The position numbers and the translations under genes are program-made. From an uncultured beta proteobacterium (GTDB lineage Bacteria; Pseudomonadota; Gammaproteobacteria; Burkholderiales; Burkholderiaceae_C), in NCBI GenBank assembly GCA_903822435.1, contig CAIJPE010000399.1, forward strand, positions 1 to 33,237: a stretch of DNA of 33,237 bases, in the 5' to 3' direction. This document shows, piece by piece, positions 9,787-19,479 of the stretch; the first letter of the stretch is position 1, and each line of letters starts with the position of its first letter. The notes under the pieces were generated by a model, which saw nothing but the letters and a program-made list of their open reading frames with translations, did not search any database and was not told the origin of the DNA.

Positions 9787-10734
9787 AGCCGTGCTCGGCA
9801 CGGCGGCGGCGCCCGATTTCGAGGCCCTCTCGGTCGAATCCGCCACCGTGGTGGTGCAGCCCAGCGCCTGGACCCGCGTGGCGCGCAACACGTCCGTGCG
9901 CATCGGCGGGCTGGTCATCGCGCTGCTGGTGCTGGTGGCGCTGCTGGCGCCGTGGCTGGGCACGGTCGACCCCTCGCTCTTCGACCCCGGCAGCCGCGAC
10001 CTGCTGCCCGGCAAGACCGGCGAGATCACCGATCTGGACGGCCAGACCCTTCAGCACCGCTTCCTCATGGGCTCCGACAGCTTCGGCCGCGACATCTACA
10101 GCCGCGTGATCTACGGCACCCAGGTCTCGCTGGCCGTGGGCGTGTGCACCGCGCTGGTCGCCATGGCGTTCGGCATCGGCCTGGGCCTGGTGGCCGGCTT
10201 CCTGCGCTGGCTGGATGGCCCTCTGATGCGGGTGATGGACGGCCTCATGGCCATCCCTGCCATCCTCATCGCCATCGCCCTGGTGGCCATGTGGAAGGGC
10301 AGCCTGCTCACGGTGGTGGTAGCCATCGCCATCCCCGAGATCCCGCGGGTGACGCGTCTCGTGCGCTCGCTGGTGCTGAGCATCCGCGAAGAACCCTATG
10401 TCGAAGCCGCCATCTCGCTGGGCACGCCCACGGGCTGGATCATGTTGCGCCACGTGCTGCCCAATTGCGTGGCCCCGCTGGTGGTGCAGGGCACGTTCAT
10501 CTGCGCCTCGGGCATCCTCACCGAAGCCATCCTGTCGTTCCTGGGCGTGGGCCTGCCGCCCGACATCCCCACCTGGGGCAACGTGATGGCCGAGGGCCGG
10601 GCGCAGTTCAACGCCTATCCGCACAACATCTTCTTCCCCGGCATCTTCCTGGCCGTGACGGTGCTGGCGGTCAACATCCTGGGCGACGGGCTGCGCGACA
10701 CGCTCGACCCCAAGATGGCCAAGCGGGTGTGAGC

Positions 10735-12390
10735 ATGAGCAGCCCGACGGCCGATGGCCCCATCCTCGAAGTACACGACCTCAGCATCGCGCTGCCCTCC
10801 GGCGGCGACCGCAAGACGGCCGTGCGCAACGTGTCGTTCACCGTGGGCCGCGGCGAGATCCTGTGCCTGGTGGGCGAGTCCGGCTCGGGCAAGTCGGTGA
10901 TTGCGCAGTCGGTGATGGGCCTGCTGCCCAAGTCGCTGCCTGTCACGGCCGGGCGCATCCTGCTGCAGGGTGAGGACATCACCCACGCCCCGCTGGCCCG
11001 GCTGCGCGAACTGCGCGCCACGCGCATGTCGATGATCTTCCAGGAGCCGATGACGGCGCTCAACCCGGTGATGACCTGCGGCCAGCAGATCGACGAGGTG
11101 CTGCGCGAACACACGAAGCTGAGCCCTTCCGAGCGCCGCGCCAAGGTGCTGGGCATCCTGGCCGAGGTGCTGCTGCCGGACCCTGAGCGGATGATGGCGA
11201 GCTTCCCGCACCAGCTCAGCGGCGGGCAGCGGCAGCGCATCATGATCGCCATGGCGCTGGTGCTCGACCCGGTGCTGCTGATCGCCGATGAGCCCACCAC
11301 GGCGCTGGACGTCACCACCCAGGCCCAGATCCTCAAGCTGGTGCTGGACCTGCAGGCGCGCCACGGCGCGGGCGTGCTCTTCATCACCCACGACTTTGGC
11401 GTGGTGGCCGAGGTGGCGCACCGCGTGGCCGTGCTCCGCCTGGGCGACCTCGTCGAGATCGGCCCCAAGCAGGCCGTGCTGCAGCACCCCTCGCACAATT
11501 ACACGCGCATGCTGATGAGCGCCGTGCCCACGCTGCACCTGAAGGCCCGCGCGCTCGACCCGGCCGCGCCGCTGGTGCTGCGCGTGAAGGGCCTGGACAA
11601 GACCTACGACGACCGCAGCTGGTTCGGCCAGCGACGCCACGTGCACGCCGCACAGGACGTCGACCTGGAGATCCGCCGCGGCCAGACGCTGGGCATCGTG
11701 GGCGAGTCCGGCTCGGGCAAGAGCACGGTGGCGCGCTGCATCGTGCGTCTGGTCGACCCGAGCGGTGGCCGGGTGATGCTGGGGTCCGGGGAGGGCGTCG
11801 ACATTGCCATGATGGGCGCCGCGCAGTTGCGGCCGCTGCGCAAGCGTGTGCAGATCGTGTTCCAGGATCCCTACCGCTCGCTCAATCCGCGGCGCACGGT
11901 GGCGCAGGCCCTCATCGAAGGCCCCGTCAACTACGGCCTGGGCACGGCCGAGGCCATGCAGCGCGCCCGCGCCCTGCTGGCTCTGGTCCGCATGGACCCC
12001 TCGGCCATGGACCGCTATCCGCACCAGTTCTCGGGCGGGCAGCGGCAGCGCATCTGCATCGCCCGCGCCCTGATGATGGAGCCCGAACTGCTGGTGGCCG
12101 ACGAAGCCGTGTCGGCGCTGGATGTCTCGGTGCAGGCGCAGGTGCTGCAGCTCTTCGAAGAGATCCGCGGCCGCCTGAACCTGGCCATGCTGTTCATCAC
12201 CCACGACCTGCGCGTGGCCTCGCAGGTGTGCGACCACCTGGCCGTGATGTCCAAGGGCAAGGTGGTGGAGTACGGCCCGGCGCACGAGGTCTTCGGCGCC
12301 CCCCAGCACGCTTACACGCGCTCGCTGTTCGCGGCCGCACCCGGGCGGGGCTACGCCTTCGGCGTGGGCGAGGTGCCAGCGGCGGCCTGA
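10735..12390 (+). CDS. Double ABC ATPase of the peptide-type importer (DppD-DppF fusion)
   Basis: A 551-residue cytoplasmic ATPase containing two complete nucleotide-binding domains, equivalent to separate DppD and DppF subunits. Each half has Walker A (LVGESGSGKSV and IVGESGSGKST), a signature (QLSGGQRQRI and QFSGGQRQRI), and Walker B (LLIADEPTTALD and LLVADEAVSALD, the second with Ala in place of the usual Pro). The oligopeptide-specific C-terminal extensions are HPSHNYTRMLMSAVP and APQHAYTRSLFAAAP. The ATG at 10735 follows the permease stop by 2 bp. The 3' end overlaps the convergent FUSC gene by 40 bp. Confidence 0.94.
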   Translation: MSSPTADGPILEVHDLSIALPSGGDRKTAVRNVSFTVGRGEILCLVGESGSGKSVIAQSVMGLLPKSLPVTAGRILLQGEDITHAPLARLRELRATRMSMIFQEPMTALNPVMTCGQQIDEVLREHTKLSPSERRAKVLGILAEVLLPDPERMMASFPHQLSGGQRQRIMIAMALVLDPVLLIADEPTTALDVTTQAQILKLVLDLQARHGAGVLFITHDFGVVAEVAHRVAVLRLGDLVEIGPKQAVLQHPSHNYTRMLMSAVPTLHLKARALDPAAPLVLRVKGLDKTYDDRSWFGQRRHVHAAQDVDLEIRRGQTLGIVGESGSGKSTVARCIVRLVDPSGGRVMLGSGEGVDIAMMGAAQLRPLRKRVQIVFQDPYRSLNPRRTVAQALIEGPVNYGLGTAEAMQRARALLALVRMDPSAMDRYPHQFSGGQRQRICIARALMMEPELLVADEAVSALDVSVQAQVLQLFEEIRGRLNLAMLFITHDLRVASQVCDHLAVMSKGKVVEYGPAHEVFGAPQHAYTRSLFAAAPGRGYAFGVGEVPAAA

Positions 12391-14519
12391 GCCTTCGACC
12401 CGCGCGCTTCGAGCTGCGCCCGCACCGTGTCGGCTGCCCGACGGATGGCGACCGCGTCGTTCACCAGCACCGACAGCCGCCGCAGGAGCCAGGGCAAGAT
12501 GTCGACCTCCGGCGCCTGCAGAGGCAACTGGCTGAGATCCTCGGGGTCGGCCACGGGCCCGGGCGGCGGGCTTCGCGCGCCCGGCTGCAAGCTGGCCGAC
12601 AGCGACTCCAGTGCCGTGCTCAAGGCCTGCAGGGCGGTGTCGCCCATCGCGGCCTGGCCACTGCGAGACAGGGTCATGCGCACCAGCGACAGGTGCGCCA
12701 TCAGCCGCTGCCCGTGGTCCAGCAGCAGGGCCACCTCGGCCGCCGGCACCCGCACGGCGCGGGGCTCGGCGCTGCTGCGCTGCAGGGCGGCGCCCAGCAT
12801 GGCCAGGGCGTCGTAGGCCTGGCGTCTTGCCAGGCGTTGGGCGACGGGGTCCTCGCCGTCGTGGCGCAGGGCGTGGCCGGCATAGGCCGCCAGCGTGCGC
12901 TCCACCGCGGCCACGGTGCCCGGCAGCAGCCGGCGTTCCCAGGCCGGCAACACGAAGCTGAAGGCCCAGGCCAGCGCCGCCCCGAGCAGGGTGTCGGCCA
13001 CGCGTTCGGAGACTGCAAAGCCGCCGGCCGGGCTGACGGTGTGGGCCTGCAGCAGTGCCATCACCGTGGCGGCCAGCGCGGTCAGCCAGTACCGGTTGAG
13101 CACGGAAGCGTGGGCCGTGCCCACGGCCAGCAGGAACACCGCCGGCAGCAGCGGCGCAGCCCGAGTGCCCGACAGCACCACCACCGTGCCGCACCCCAGC
13201 AGCGTGCCCAGCACGCGGGCATTGCGGCGCGACAGGGTCTGTTCGAGGTTGCCGCGCAGCACCACGGCCACGCTCAGCACCAGCCAGTGCGGGTGCGAGG
13301 CCCAGGGCAACACCAGGGCCAGCGCATAGGCTGCCACCAGCGCCAGCGCGAACCGCAGGGCGTGCCGCAGCACGGGCGAGGCCAGGGTCAACTGTGCCGC
13401 CACGGACTGCCAGGGCCAGCCTTCGGGGCCCACGAAGGGCAGTAGCTGCGCGGCATCCAGCGGCGCGGCTTCCCCCTCGCCGGCCATCAGGTGCCGGATC
13501 CGCGTGAGCTGGGTGGCCATCTCGCGCAGTCGCGCCTGCAGCACCGGCACCAGCCGCGCGCGCCGGTCGCCATCGGGTAGCCGGATCATCCCCAGGTGGC
13601 GGGCCAGGTCGGGCGGCTCGGCCATGGCGCCTGGGCCCGTGGCACCCGTGCGGCGCTGGCGGGCTGCGGCCTGCAGCCCTTGCGCGATGTCGCTCAGCGC
13701 ATCGGCCACGGCGTGCAGCAGCGTGCGGCCCAGCTCATCGCCGCCCACACGGTCGAGATCCAGCCGGCTGGCCAGCAGCACGTCCCGCAGGTCGATCAGC
13801 CGCAAGAGCACGGCGGGGTCCCCGCGGCCGGTGCTGGCGTGCAGGTCGGCAAAGACCAGGTCGCGCGCCGATTGCAGGCGTTCGGCCAGGGAGGCTTCGC
13901 CCTGCACCCAGGCCTGCATGGTTGCCATGCCCTGGCCATCGCCGCCGGTGGCGCGCAGCAGGTCGGCCCGGGCGCGCAGCAACCCTGCCGCCGCGTCCAG
14001 TGCCTGTCCCATCCCCAGGGCCCGATACCGGCCTTGCAGCAGGCGCGCGGCAGCCATCGCCCAGCCCACGTACGCCACGCCACCCAGGGCGCTCCACGCC
14101 GCGACCTGCAGCCCCAAGCGCCAGGCCGCTTCGGGCGGTGCCGGCACGGCCAGCGCGAACACCAGGGCCAGCACCGGCGCGAACGACACGGCCCCGGCGC
14201 GTGGCCCCCAACTCAGCGTCATCATCGCCGTGCCGCCGATCAGCCCGATGCCGATCCCCAGCGCCACAGGGTCGGCACGGAGGAAGGCCACGGCCAGCAC
14301 CGCCAGCGTGCTCAGCGCGGCGGCGGCCGCCACCCGGTAGCCGGTGCGCCAGGCCAGGTTGGGCGTGTCGGCCAGGCTCGTGCACACCGCGCCGCTGAGG
14401 ACCAGTTGCGCCGGATGTGCGCCGAACAGGCCTGCCGCCAGCAACTGGATGCAGCCGATGCCCAGGGCCACGGCCAGGCCGTTGATCACGTTGGCCGGGA
14501 GGTCTTTGGGGTGCACCAT
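12351..14519 (-). CDS. FUSC-family (YccS/AaeB-like) inner-membrane protein
   Basis: A 722-residue membrane protein with two hydrophobic blocks, at about residues 10-165 and 385-535. These are separated by a helical cytoplasmic region and followed by a helical C-terminal domain. This is the layout of FUSC proteins such as YccS and the aromatic-acid efflux pump AaeB. The second block contains LSRRNARVLGTLLGCG, matching the conserved R-x(6)-GT-x(2)-G pattern of the family. I chose the ATG at 14517-14519 (MVHPKDLPANVINGL); an ATG at 14531 is also possible. It lies 75 bp after the VWA gene on the same strand and could be the last gene of the amide operon. A role in efflux is inference from the family. 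Confidence 0.85.
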   Translation of the reverse strand: MVHPKDLPANVINGLAVALGIGCIQLLAAGLFGAHPAQLVLSGAVCTSLADTPNLAWRTGYRVAAAAALSTLAVLAVAFLRADPVALGIGIGLIGGTAMMTLSWGPRAGAVSFAPVLALVFALAVPAPPEAAWRLGLQVAAWSALGGVAYVGWAMAAARLLQGRYRALGMGQALDAAAGLLRARADLLRATGGDGQGMATMQAWVQGEASLAERLQSARDLVFADLHASTGRGDPAVLLRLIDLRDVLLASRLDLDRVGGDELGRTLLHAVADALSDIAQGLQAAARQRRTGATGPGAMAEPPDLARHLGMIRLPDGDRRARLVPVLQARLREMATQLTRIRHLMAGEGEAAPLDAAQLLPFVGPEGWPWQSVAAQLTLASPVLRHALRFALALVAAYALALVLPWASHPHWLVLSVAVVLRGNLEQTLSRRNARVLGTLLGCGTVVVLSGTRAAPLLPAVFLLAVGTAHASVLNRYWLTALAATVMALLQAHTVSPAGGFAVSERVADTLLGAALAWAFSFVLPAWERRLLPGTVAAVERTLAAYAGHALRHDGEDPVAQRLARRQAYDALAMLGAALQRSSAEPRAVRVPAAEVALLLDHGQRLMAHLSLVRMTLSRSGQAAMGDTALQALSTALESLSASLQPGARSPPPGPVADPEDLSQLPLQAPEVDILPWLLRRLSVLVNDAVAIRRAADTVRAQLEARGSKAQAAAGTSPTPKA

Positions 14520-14594
14520 GACCCGAAGCATCGCAGACTGCGGCCACCCCCATTCTGCGGCGTGCGCACCGCAGGGGCCCACGCGGCGGCAGGC

Positions 14595-16199
14595 TCAGGT
14601 CAGCAGCTTGTGCAGCGCCCGGGGCAGCGCCTGCAGGCCTTCCACTCGGGGGGCGGCGCGGCTGCCGAAGATGCGCCGCGCGGCGCCCTCCGGGTCGGCC
14701 GACAGCGTCAGGCAGGCCATGCGCACCCCGGCGCGGCGCCCTTCCTGCACGGCATGCCGCGCGTCCTCGACGCCGTAGCGCGGGTCGTGCACGTCGATGT
14801 CGTGCGGCTGGCCGTCCGACAGCAGCCAGACCCAGCGATGGCCGGGCCGCCCACCCAGCCGCGCCGTGGCATGGCGCAGGACCGCGCCCAGCCGGGTCGA
14901 GCCACCGCTGCGCAGGGCCTTCAGCCGCTGTGCCAGCAGCGTGCCATCGGGTGCGTCCAGGCCCTGCAGCGTCTGCACCCGGACATGGTGCCGCCCGTGC
15001 GAACTGAAGGCCACCACGGCGCAGGCCAGGCCCAGGCCGCGCAGCGCTTCGGCGGTTGCCCGTGCAGCGGCCGATGCCACTTCCAGCACGCTGGGGCCCC
15101 CCGGCTGCAGGGGTTGCGCCGTGGAAGCCGAGCGGTCCACCAGCAGCAGCACCGCCCCCCGGGGCTTGCGGCGCGAGGCCACGCGGTACACGCGGCCATC
15201 GCCCTGACGCCCCGCGCGGTGGGCCAGTTGCCATTGCACCAGGGCGTCGAGGTCGTGCTCCACCCCCTGCAGCGCGCGGCTGGGAGTCGGCTGCAGGGCG
15301 CTGCGCAGAGCGCGGCGCAGCGTGCGCGTCAGGCCTGCCGCCGGATCTTCCGCAGGCCCCCCGTCTTCGGCATCAACTGGCACGGGCTTCGTTTCGGGGC
15401 TTCCGGTCTCGGTCACCGTGCACCAGTCCTGGCGCAGCCGCTGGATCAGTCGGTCCCACTCCGGGTGCCGTGTGCTGGGGCCGGTGGCCGGCGGCTCCGC
15501 GGCGGCACCCTCGGCATCGGGCGGCGGGCTGGCCTCCGCCCCATCGGCGTGCTGGGGCGGGGCCTGGACGGGCGCCAGGTTGTCCGCTGCCCACATCCAG
15601 CGGTGATCGTCGCGATAGGCCGGCAAGGGGCGGTACAGCTTGGCGTTGAAGCCCAGCCGCATCTGCCCGATGTCGTGCCCCAGGCGCAGGGCCGCGGTGC
15701 GCAGTTCGGCGGGCGTGCGCAAGGCCAGCAGGTCCTGCGCCGGGTCCAGGTAGCACAGGGCGCGGCCCTTGCTCACCCAGGCGTGCGGGTCTTCGTAGGC
15801 GGGGTCGGCCAGGGCGCGGGCCAGACGCCGCATCAGGCTCTCGAAGTCGGTGCCGTCGTGGGGCGTGGCCAGGTGCAGCGGCCGCCACAAGCGCTTCAGG
15901 CCCGGTAGTTCGCGGCAGGCCAGTGCTTCCACGCGTGCGTCTTCCAGCAGCCCCAGCAGGGCGCGGGCAATCGGGGCCAGCCCCGTGCCGTCGAAGCGCA
16001 CCGGCGAGTACACGAGGTGGGCCGCCGCGTGCGCAGCGGCGGCGCGGTGGGCGTGCCAATGCGTTTGCGGCGGCAGATGGATGCGGCCGCCTTCCAGGTA
16101 GGTGCCTGCGCTCTTCAGATCGAGCTCTGGCGCCTGCCCCCACAGCAGCCGGAGCCAATGGCCCAGGGTCGCCCCGCCTTGGAGGGCTGCTTCGCTCAC
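14595..16199 (-). CDS. VWA-domain protein of the CbbO/NorD type
   Basis: A 534-residue cytoplasmic protein. The N-terminal half contains LLGLLEDARVEALACRELPG, the EDARVE helix typical of NorD/CbbO proteins, then an acidic, Pro-rich linker (about 208-285). The C-terminal von Willebrand A domain (about 345-534) has an intact metal-binding MIDAS: D355-R-S357-A-S359, T435 in GGSTRLG and D462 in LLSDGQP. These proteins act as substrate adaptors for CbbQ/NorQ AAA+ ATPases, which activate or load metal into a client enzyme. Its start overlaps the ATPase stop (ATGA). No Rubisco or nitric oxide reductase gene is present, so the client is likely an enzyme of the amide operon, as inference. Confidence 0.88.
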   Translation of the reverse strand: MSEAALQGGATLGHWLRLLWGQAPELDLKSAGTYLEGGRIHLPPQTHWHAHRAAAAHAAAHLVYSPVRFDGTGLAPIARALLGLLEDARVEALACRELPGLKRLWRPLHLATPHDGTDFESLMRRLARALADPAYEDPHAWVSKGRALCYLDPAQDLLALRTPAELRTAALRLGHDIGQMRLGFNAKLYRPLPAYRDDHRWMWAADNLAPVQAPPQHADGAEASPPPDAEGAAAEPPATGPSTRHPEWDRLIQRLRQDWCTVTETGSPETKPVPVDAEDGGPAEDPAAGLTRTLRRALRSALQPTPSRALQGVEHDLDALVQWQLAHRAGRQGDGRVYRVASRRKPRGAVLLLVDRSASTAQPLQPGGPSVLEVASAAARATAEALRGLGLACAVVAFSSHGRHHVRVQTLQGLDAPDGTLLAQRLKALRSGGSTRLGAVLRHATARLGGRPGHRWVWLLSDGQPHDIDVHDPRYGVEDARHAVQEGRRAGVRMACLTLSADPEGAARRIFGSRAAPRVEGLQALPRALHKLLT

Positions 16200-17032
16200 A
16201 GCGAAGCCTCCAGCGCCGCGCGCAGCGCTTCGAGCAAGGCCGGGTCATCGCTCAAGGCGTCCACCACCGCCATGCGGCAGGCCGCCGCCATCGATAGGCC
16301 CTGCACCGCCAGCGCCGCCGCATGGACCAGCATGCGCGTGGATGCGCCTTCGTCCAGGCCATGCCCCTGCAGGCGGCGGGTGCGCAGGCCGAAGGCCACC
16401 AGCGTGGCGGCGTGGGCGATGTCCAGGCCGGATTCGTGGGCGACGATGGCGGCTTCGCGTTCGGGTTCGGGGTAGCTGAATTCCATCGCACAAAAGCGCT
16501 GGCGCGTCGAGGCTTTCAGCTCGCGCGCCGCCGGCCCCGGGTTGTACGAGACGACGAGGCGGAAGTCAGGGTGTGCGTGCAGCACCTCGTTGCGCTGGGC
16601 CAGCGGCAACATGCGCCGGGTGTCGGTCAGCGGATGCATGATGACCGTGGTGTCGGGCCGCGCTTCGACGTATTCGTCGAGGTAGCAGATGCCGCCGAAT
16701 CGCACCGCCAGCGACAGCGGCCCGTCCTGCCAGCGGGTGCCTTCGGCGTCCAGCAGCCAGCGGCCGACCAGGTCGGCCGCACTCAGCTCTTCGTGGCACG
16801 CCACCGTGATCAGCGGGCGGTCCAGGCGCCAGGCCATGTGCTCGACGAAGCGAGTCTTGCCGCAGCCCGTGGGCCCCTTCAGCAGCAGGGGCAGCCGCTG
16901 CGCAAACGCAGCCTCGAAGCGCTCCACTTCATCGCTGCTGGGTTGGTAGTAGGGCTCGGACTGCAGGCGGTAGCCGGCCAACGGCTCGCCGGATTGCGGG
17001 CGGCTCACGGTGTTCCCTTCTTGCGCGGACAA
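16196..17032 (-). CDS. CbbQ/NorQ-type AAA+ ATPase (MoxR family)
   Basis: A 278-residue ATPase with Walker A at 53-60 (GPTGCGKT), the typical CbbQ/NorQ strand around Walker B (GGICYLDEYVEARPDT, about 113-128), a sensor-1 Asn in VVSYNPG (N164) and an arginine-finger region, STRQRF. The C-terminal CbbQ_C helical domain begins near residue 190. Family members form hexamers that remodel a metalloenzyme together with a VWA partner, which here is the overlapping downstream gene. It lies 33 bp after the alpha/beta hydrolase in the amiE operon. The position recalls amiB of the Pseudomonas amidase operon, also an ATPase gene, but the proteins are of different types. Confidence 0.92.
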   Translation of the reverse strand: MSAQEGNTVSRPQSGEPLAGYRLQSEPYYQPSSDEVERFEAAFAQRLPLLLKGPTGCGKTRFVEHMAWRLDRPLITVACHEELSAADLVGRWLLDAEGTRWQDGPLSLAVRFGGICYLDEYVEARPDTTVIMHPLTDTRRMLPLAQRNEVLHAHPDFRLVVSYNPGPAARELKASTRQRFCAMEFSYPEPEREAAIVAHESGLDIAHAATLVAFGLRTRRLQGHGLDEGASTRMLVHAAALAVQGLSMAAACRMAVVDALSDDPALLEALRAALEASL

Positions 17033-17065
17033 CGGTCGGGCCGGGGCGTTCGAGCCCGGGCCAGG

Positions 17066-18076
17066 TCAGCCTTGGGCCAGCAATTCCTTCAGGCTGTCGT
17101 CGATGAACTTCGTGTCGACGGGGTTGGCGCCCCCGCCTGCGAAGTGCCCCCAGACACCGGGAATGGGCCGGCAGATGGCGTTGGGCATCTGCGCCACTTC
17201 CCATTCGTTGTCGACGACCGGGAAGTAGAGGTCCATCTCGCCCGGCATGACGAAGGCGCGGGCCTTGATCGCGCCCAGCGCCTTCTTGAAATCGCCCTTG
17301 AAGACGGGGTTGGCGCTGATGTCGCCGTTCTGCCAGGACCACAACATGGCCAGCAGGTTGTTGGCGTCCTTGGGCAGGAAGAAGCCTTCCCAGAAGGCCA
17401 CCAGGAAGTCCTCCAGCGAGCTGTAGCCCATGCTGCGCCAAAGCTCCTGCATGTAGAAGGGCTGCGACAGGCCCCAGCCCGCATAGACCCGGCCCACGCC
17501 GCGCAAGCCCTTGTTGGGCGGGCTGTCGTACCAGCCGCCGTTGAAGGCTGCGTCGTTAGTCAGTGCGGCCTTCACGCCCTCGAGGAAGACGAAGTTGTGC
17601 GGCGCCGTCTTGGCCGATCCGCAGAACGGGGCGATGCGCTCGACCATCTCGGGGTACAGGCAGCCCCATTGGTTGGTCTGTTGTGCGCCCATCGACCATC
17701 CCACCACCAGCTTGATCTTGCTGATGCCGAACACCTCGGTCACCAGGCGGTGCTGCAGGGTGACGTTGTCGTACAGCGTGATGTTCGGGAAGCGCGCCCG
17801 GTCGTACGGTGCCGGCGTGTTGCTGGGCGAAGACGACAGGCCGTTGCCCAGCATGTTGGGCACGATGATGAAGTACTTCGCCGGGTCCAGGGCCATGCCG
17901 GGCCCGATCAGCCATTCGTTGTCGGGGTGCTGCCCCGAGTACCACGTGGGGTAGACGATGACGTTGCTCTTGTCGGCATTCAAGGTGCCGTAGGTCTTGT
18001 AGGCCAGCTTGGCGTTGCGCAGCGTGGCGCCGTGCTGAAGCGTGACGTTGCCGAGTTCGAAGACTTGATAGTCCAT
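17066..18076 (-). CDS. Alpha/beta-hydrolase, homoserine O-acetyltransferase (MetX)-like
   Basis: A 336-residue alpha/beta-hydrolase-fold protein. It starts MDYQVFELGNVTLQHGATL and has LAYKTYGTLN and NMLGNGLSSSPSN, all features of the MetX-like group. The catalytic triad is recognisable: nucleophile S128 in VVGWSMGAQQ, D282 in MPGEMDLYFP and H311 in GVWGHFAGG. It has no signal peptide, so it is cytoplasmic. Annotation pipelines often call such proteins homoserine acetyltransferase, but the amide operon suggests a hydrolase or acyltransferase acting on an amide-derived acyl group, as inference. It lies 48 bp after the NCS1 gene and 33 bp before the AAA+ gene. Confidence 0.85.
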   Translation of the reverse strand: MDYQVFELGNVTLQHGATLRNAKLAYKTYGTLNADKSNVIVYPTWYSGQHPDNEWLIGPGMALDPAKYFIIVPNMLGNGLSSSPSNTPAPYDRARFPNITLYDNVTLQHRLVTEVFGISKIKLVVGWSMGAQQTNQWGCLYPEMVERIAPFCGSAKTAPHNFVFLEGVKAALTNDAAFNGGWYDSPPNKGLRGVGRVYAGWGLSQPFYMQELWRSMGYSSLEDFLVAFWEGFFLPKDANNLLAMLWSWQNGDISANPVFKGDFKKALGAIKARAFVMPGEMDLYFPVVDNEWEVAQMPNAICRPIPGVWGHFAGGGANPVDTKFIDDSLKELLAQG

Positions 18077-18124
18077 GGGGGTCCTGGCGAAAGGCGGTAA
18101 GGGTCGGTGGAGGTGGCGGTGGGG

Positions 18125-19437
18125 TCAGCCCTTGGCCGTCAACGACCGCGCGGGGGTCGAGGCCTTGCCGGCGCTCAGCGCGAAATAGCAGACACCGGCG
18201 GCCACGAATGCGGACAGCGCGGTGGAGAACTGGGGCGCGAAGGTCTCCACGCCATAGGCCACCAGAGAACCGACGGCCCAGGCAATGAACGCGATGCCGC
18301 GCCAGTCGGCCTCGATTCGGGCGCCGGGCCGCACGAAGTACAGGTCGGCGATCATGATGGCGCCGATGGGCGGCACCAGGATGCCCAGCAGGGACAGCCA
18401 GGGGATGAACAGCGCCCAGACGTTGGCGGCCGCGATCGCGATGCCGATGACGGCCAGCATCACCGCGAACACCCGCATCCGCCCATTGCCGATGCGCGAC
18501 CAGCCCACGGCCGAGTTGTACAGGCAGTGGGCGCGCACACCGAGCCCAGGTTGCAGAACAGGAACACGAAGGCCACCACCGACAGCCACCCCTGCTTCTG
18601 GCTGAGCAGGTAGCCGAACATGTTGTCCAGCCCGAAAGGCTGCGGGTCGGCCAGGCCGAGTGCGGCCGTCATGATGCCGCCCACCAGCATCGCCACGAGG
18701 TTGGCGAAAGGAAAGGCGCAAGCCGTGGCGATCAGCGAACTGCGCGTGTCCGCAGCCCACCGGTTGAAGTCGGCGGTCACGGTGCCGGCGTCGATGAACA
18801 GCGTGATGACGATGGTCAGGCCGATGCCGAAGGCCATCGGCATGTCCGGCTTGGTGCCGGCGTAGGCCAGCACCTTGCCCCAGCCTGCCACCGACGCGGA
18901 GTCGAGCGCGACCCAGCCGCCCAGCACCACGAACAGCGGTACCGAGACCAGGCCGATCCAGTGCAGCCCGCGGATGCCCACGTAGGTGATCAGCAGGTAC
19001 AGCACGCCTGCAAGCACCGTCATCCAAAGATAGCTCAGGTCGAAGGCCGTGTGGATGAGGTTGCCCGTGATGCCGGTCTGCACCGCGTACCAGCCCAGCA
19101 GCAGCGAAGACAGCAGCCCCGAGGCCAGCATGTAGCCCTTGCGGCCGAAGGTGGCGCTGGCCAGCAGGGCGAAGTTCACGCCCCGCACGGTGCCCAGCAC
19201 GCCGAGCGAACCCACGTAGGCCAGCATCAGCAGGTTGCCGATCACCATGGCCGCCAGCGCGGACTTGAAGCCCATGCCGGCCACCAGGATGGAGCCGGTC
19301 ATGGCGCCCGTGATGATCATCGGGAAACCGAGCCAGACCATCGATACCGAGAAGGTGCTGCGCCGCGCCTTCTGAGGCACGGGTTCGTGCTCGTACTCTT
19401 CGCCGAATACCGGCGCGTCCTTGGCTGTGCTGCTCAT
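18125..19437 (-). pseudogene. NCS1-family permease (cytosine/purine/allantoin type), frameshifted
   Basis: Nucleobase:cation symporter-1 family membrane protein, probably an importer for the amide operon. The first part (19437 to about 18537) starts MSSTAKDAPVFGEEYEHEPVP and contains the NCS1 signature region VSMVWLGFPMIITGAMTGS and many hydrophobic helices up to FLFCNLGSVCA. The remainder (LYNSAVGWSRIGNGRMR through the last helices) is in another frame and ends at 18125. The break is at a GCGCGC run at 18531-18536. Removing one GC dinucleotide restores a single 436-residue protein, a normal NCS1 length. Either the gene is inactivated here or this is a sequencing error. The substrate is unknown and could be an amide or ureide. 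Confidence 0.85.
18531..18536 (-). other. GC-dinucleotide run at the NCS1 frameshift
   Basis: The plus strand reads GTGG-GCGCGC-ACACC. On the coding strand, GTGTGCGCGCCCACTGC breaks the frame, whereas one GC fewer (GTGTGCGCCCACTGC) gives the continuous peptide SVCAHCLYNSAVG. The total length of 1313 nt minus 2 equals 437 codons, which supports a +2 slip at this run. Confidence 0.8.
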
Positions 19438-19479
19438 GGTGTACTGCCTGCGGTGTGGGGAAGGGATGGGTGGGCGGTG

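Noticed and set aside
10615..13194. 859-codon minus-strand open frame opposite the ABC permease/ATPase genes
   Set aside because: It is a shadow of the importer genes with low-complexity composition. The opposite strand has clear Walker and signature motifs.
13596..15908. 770-codon plus-strand open frame opposite FUSC and VWA genes
   Set aside because: It spans two real minus-strand genes and shows shadow-frame composition.
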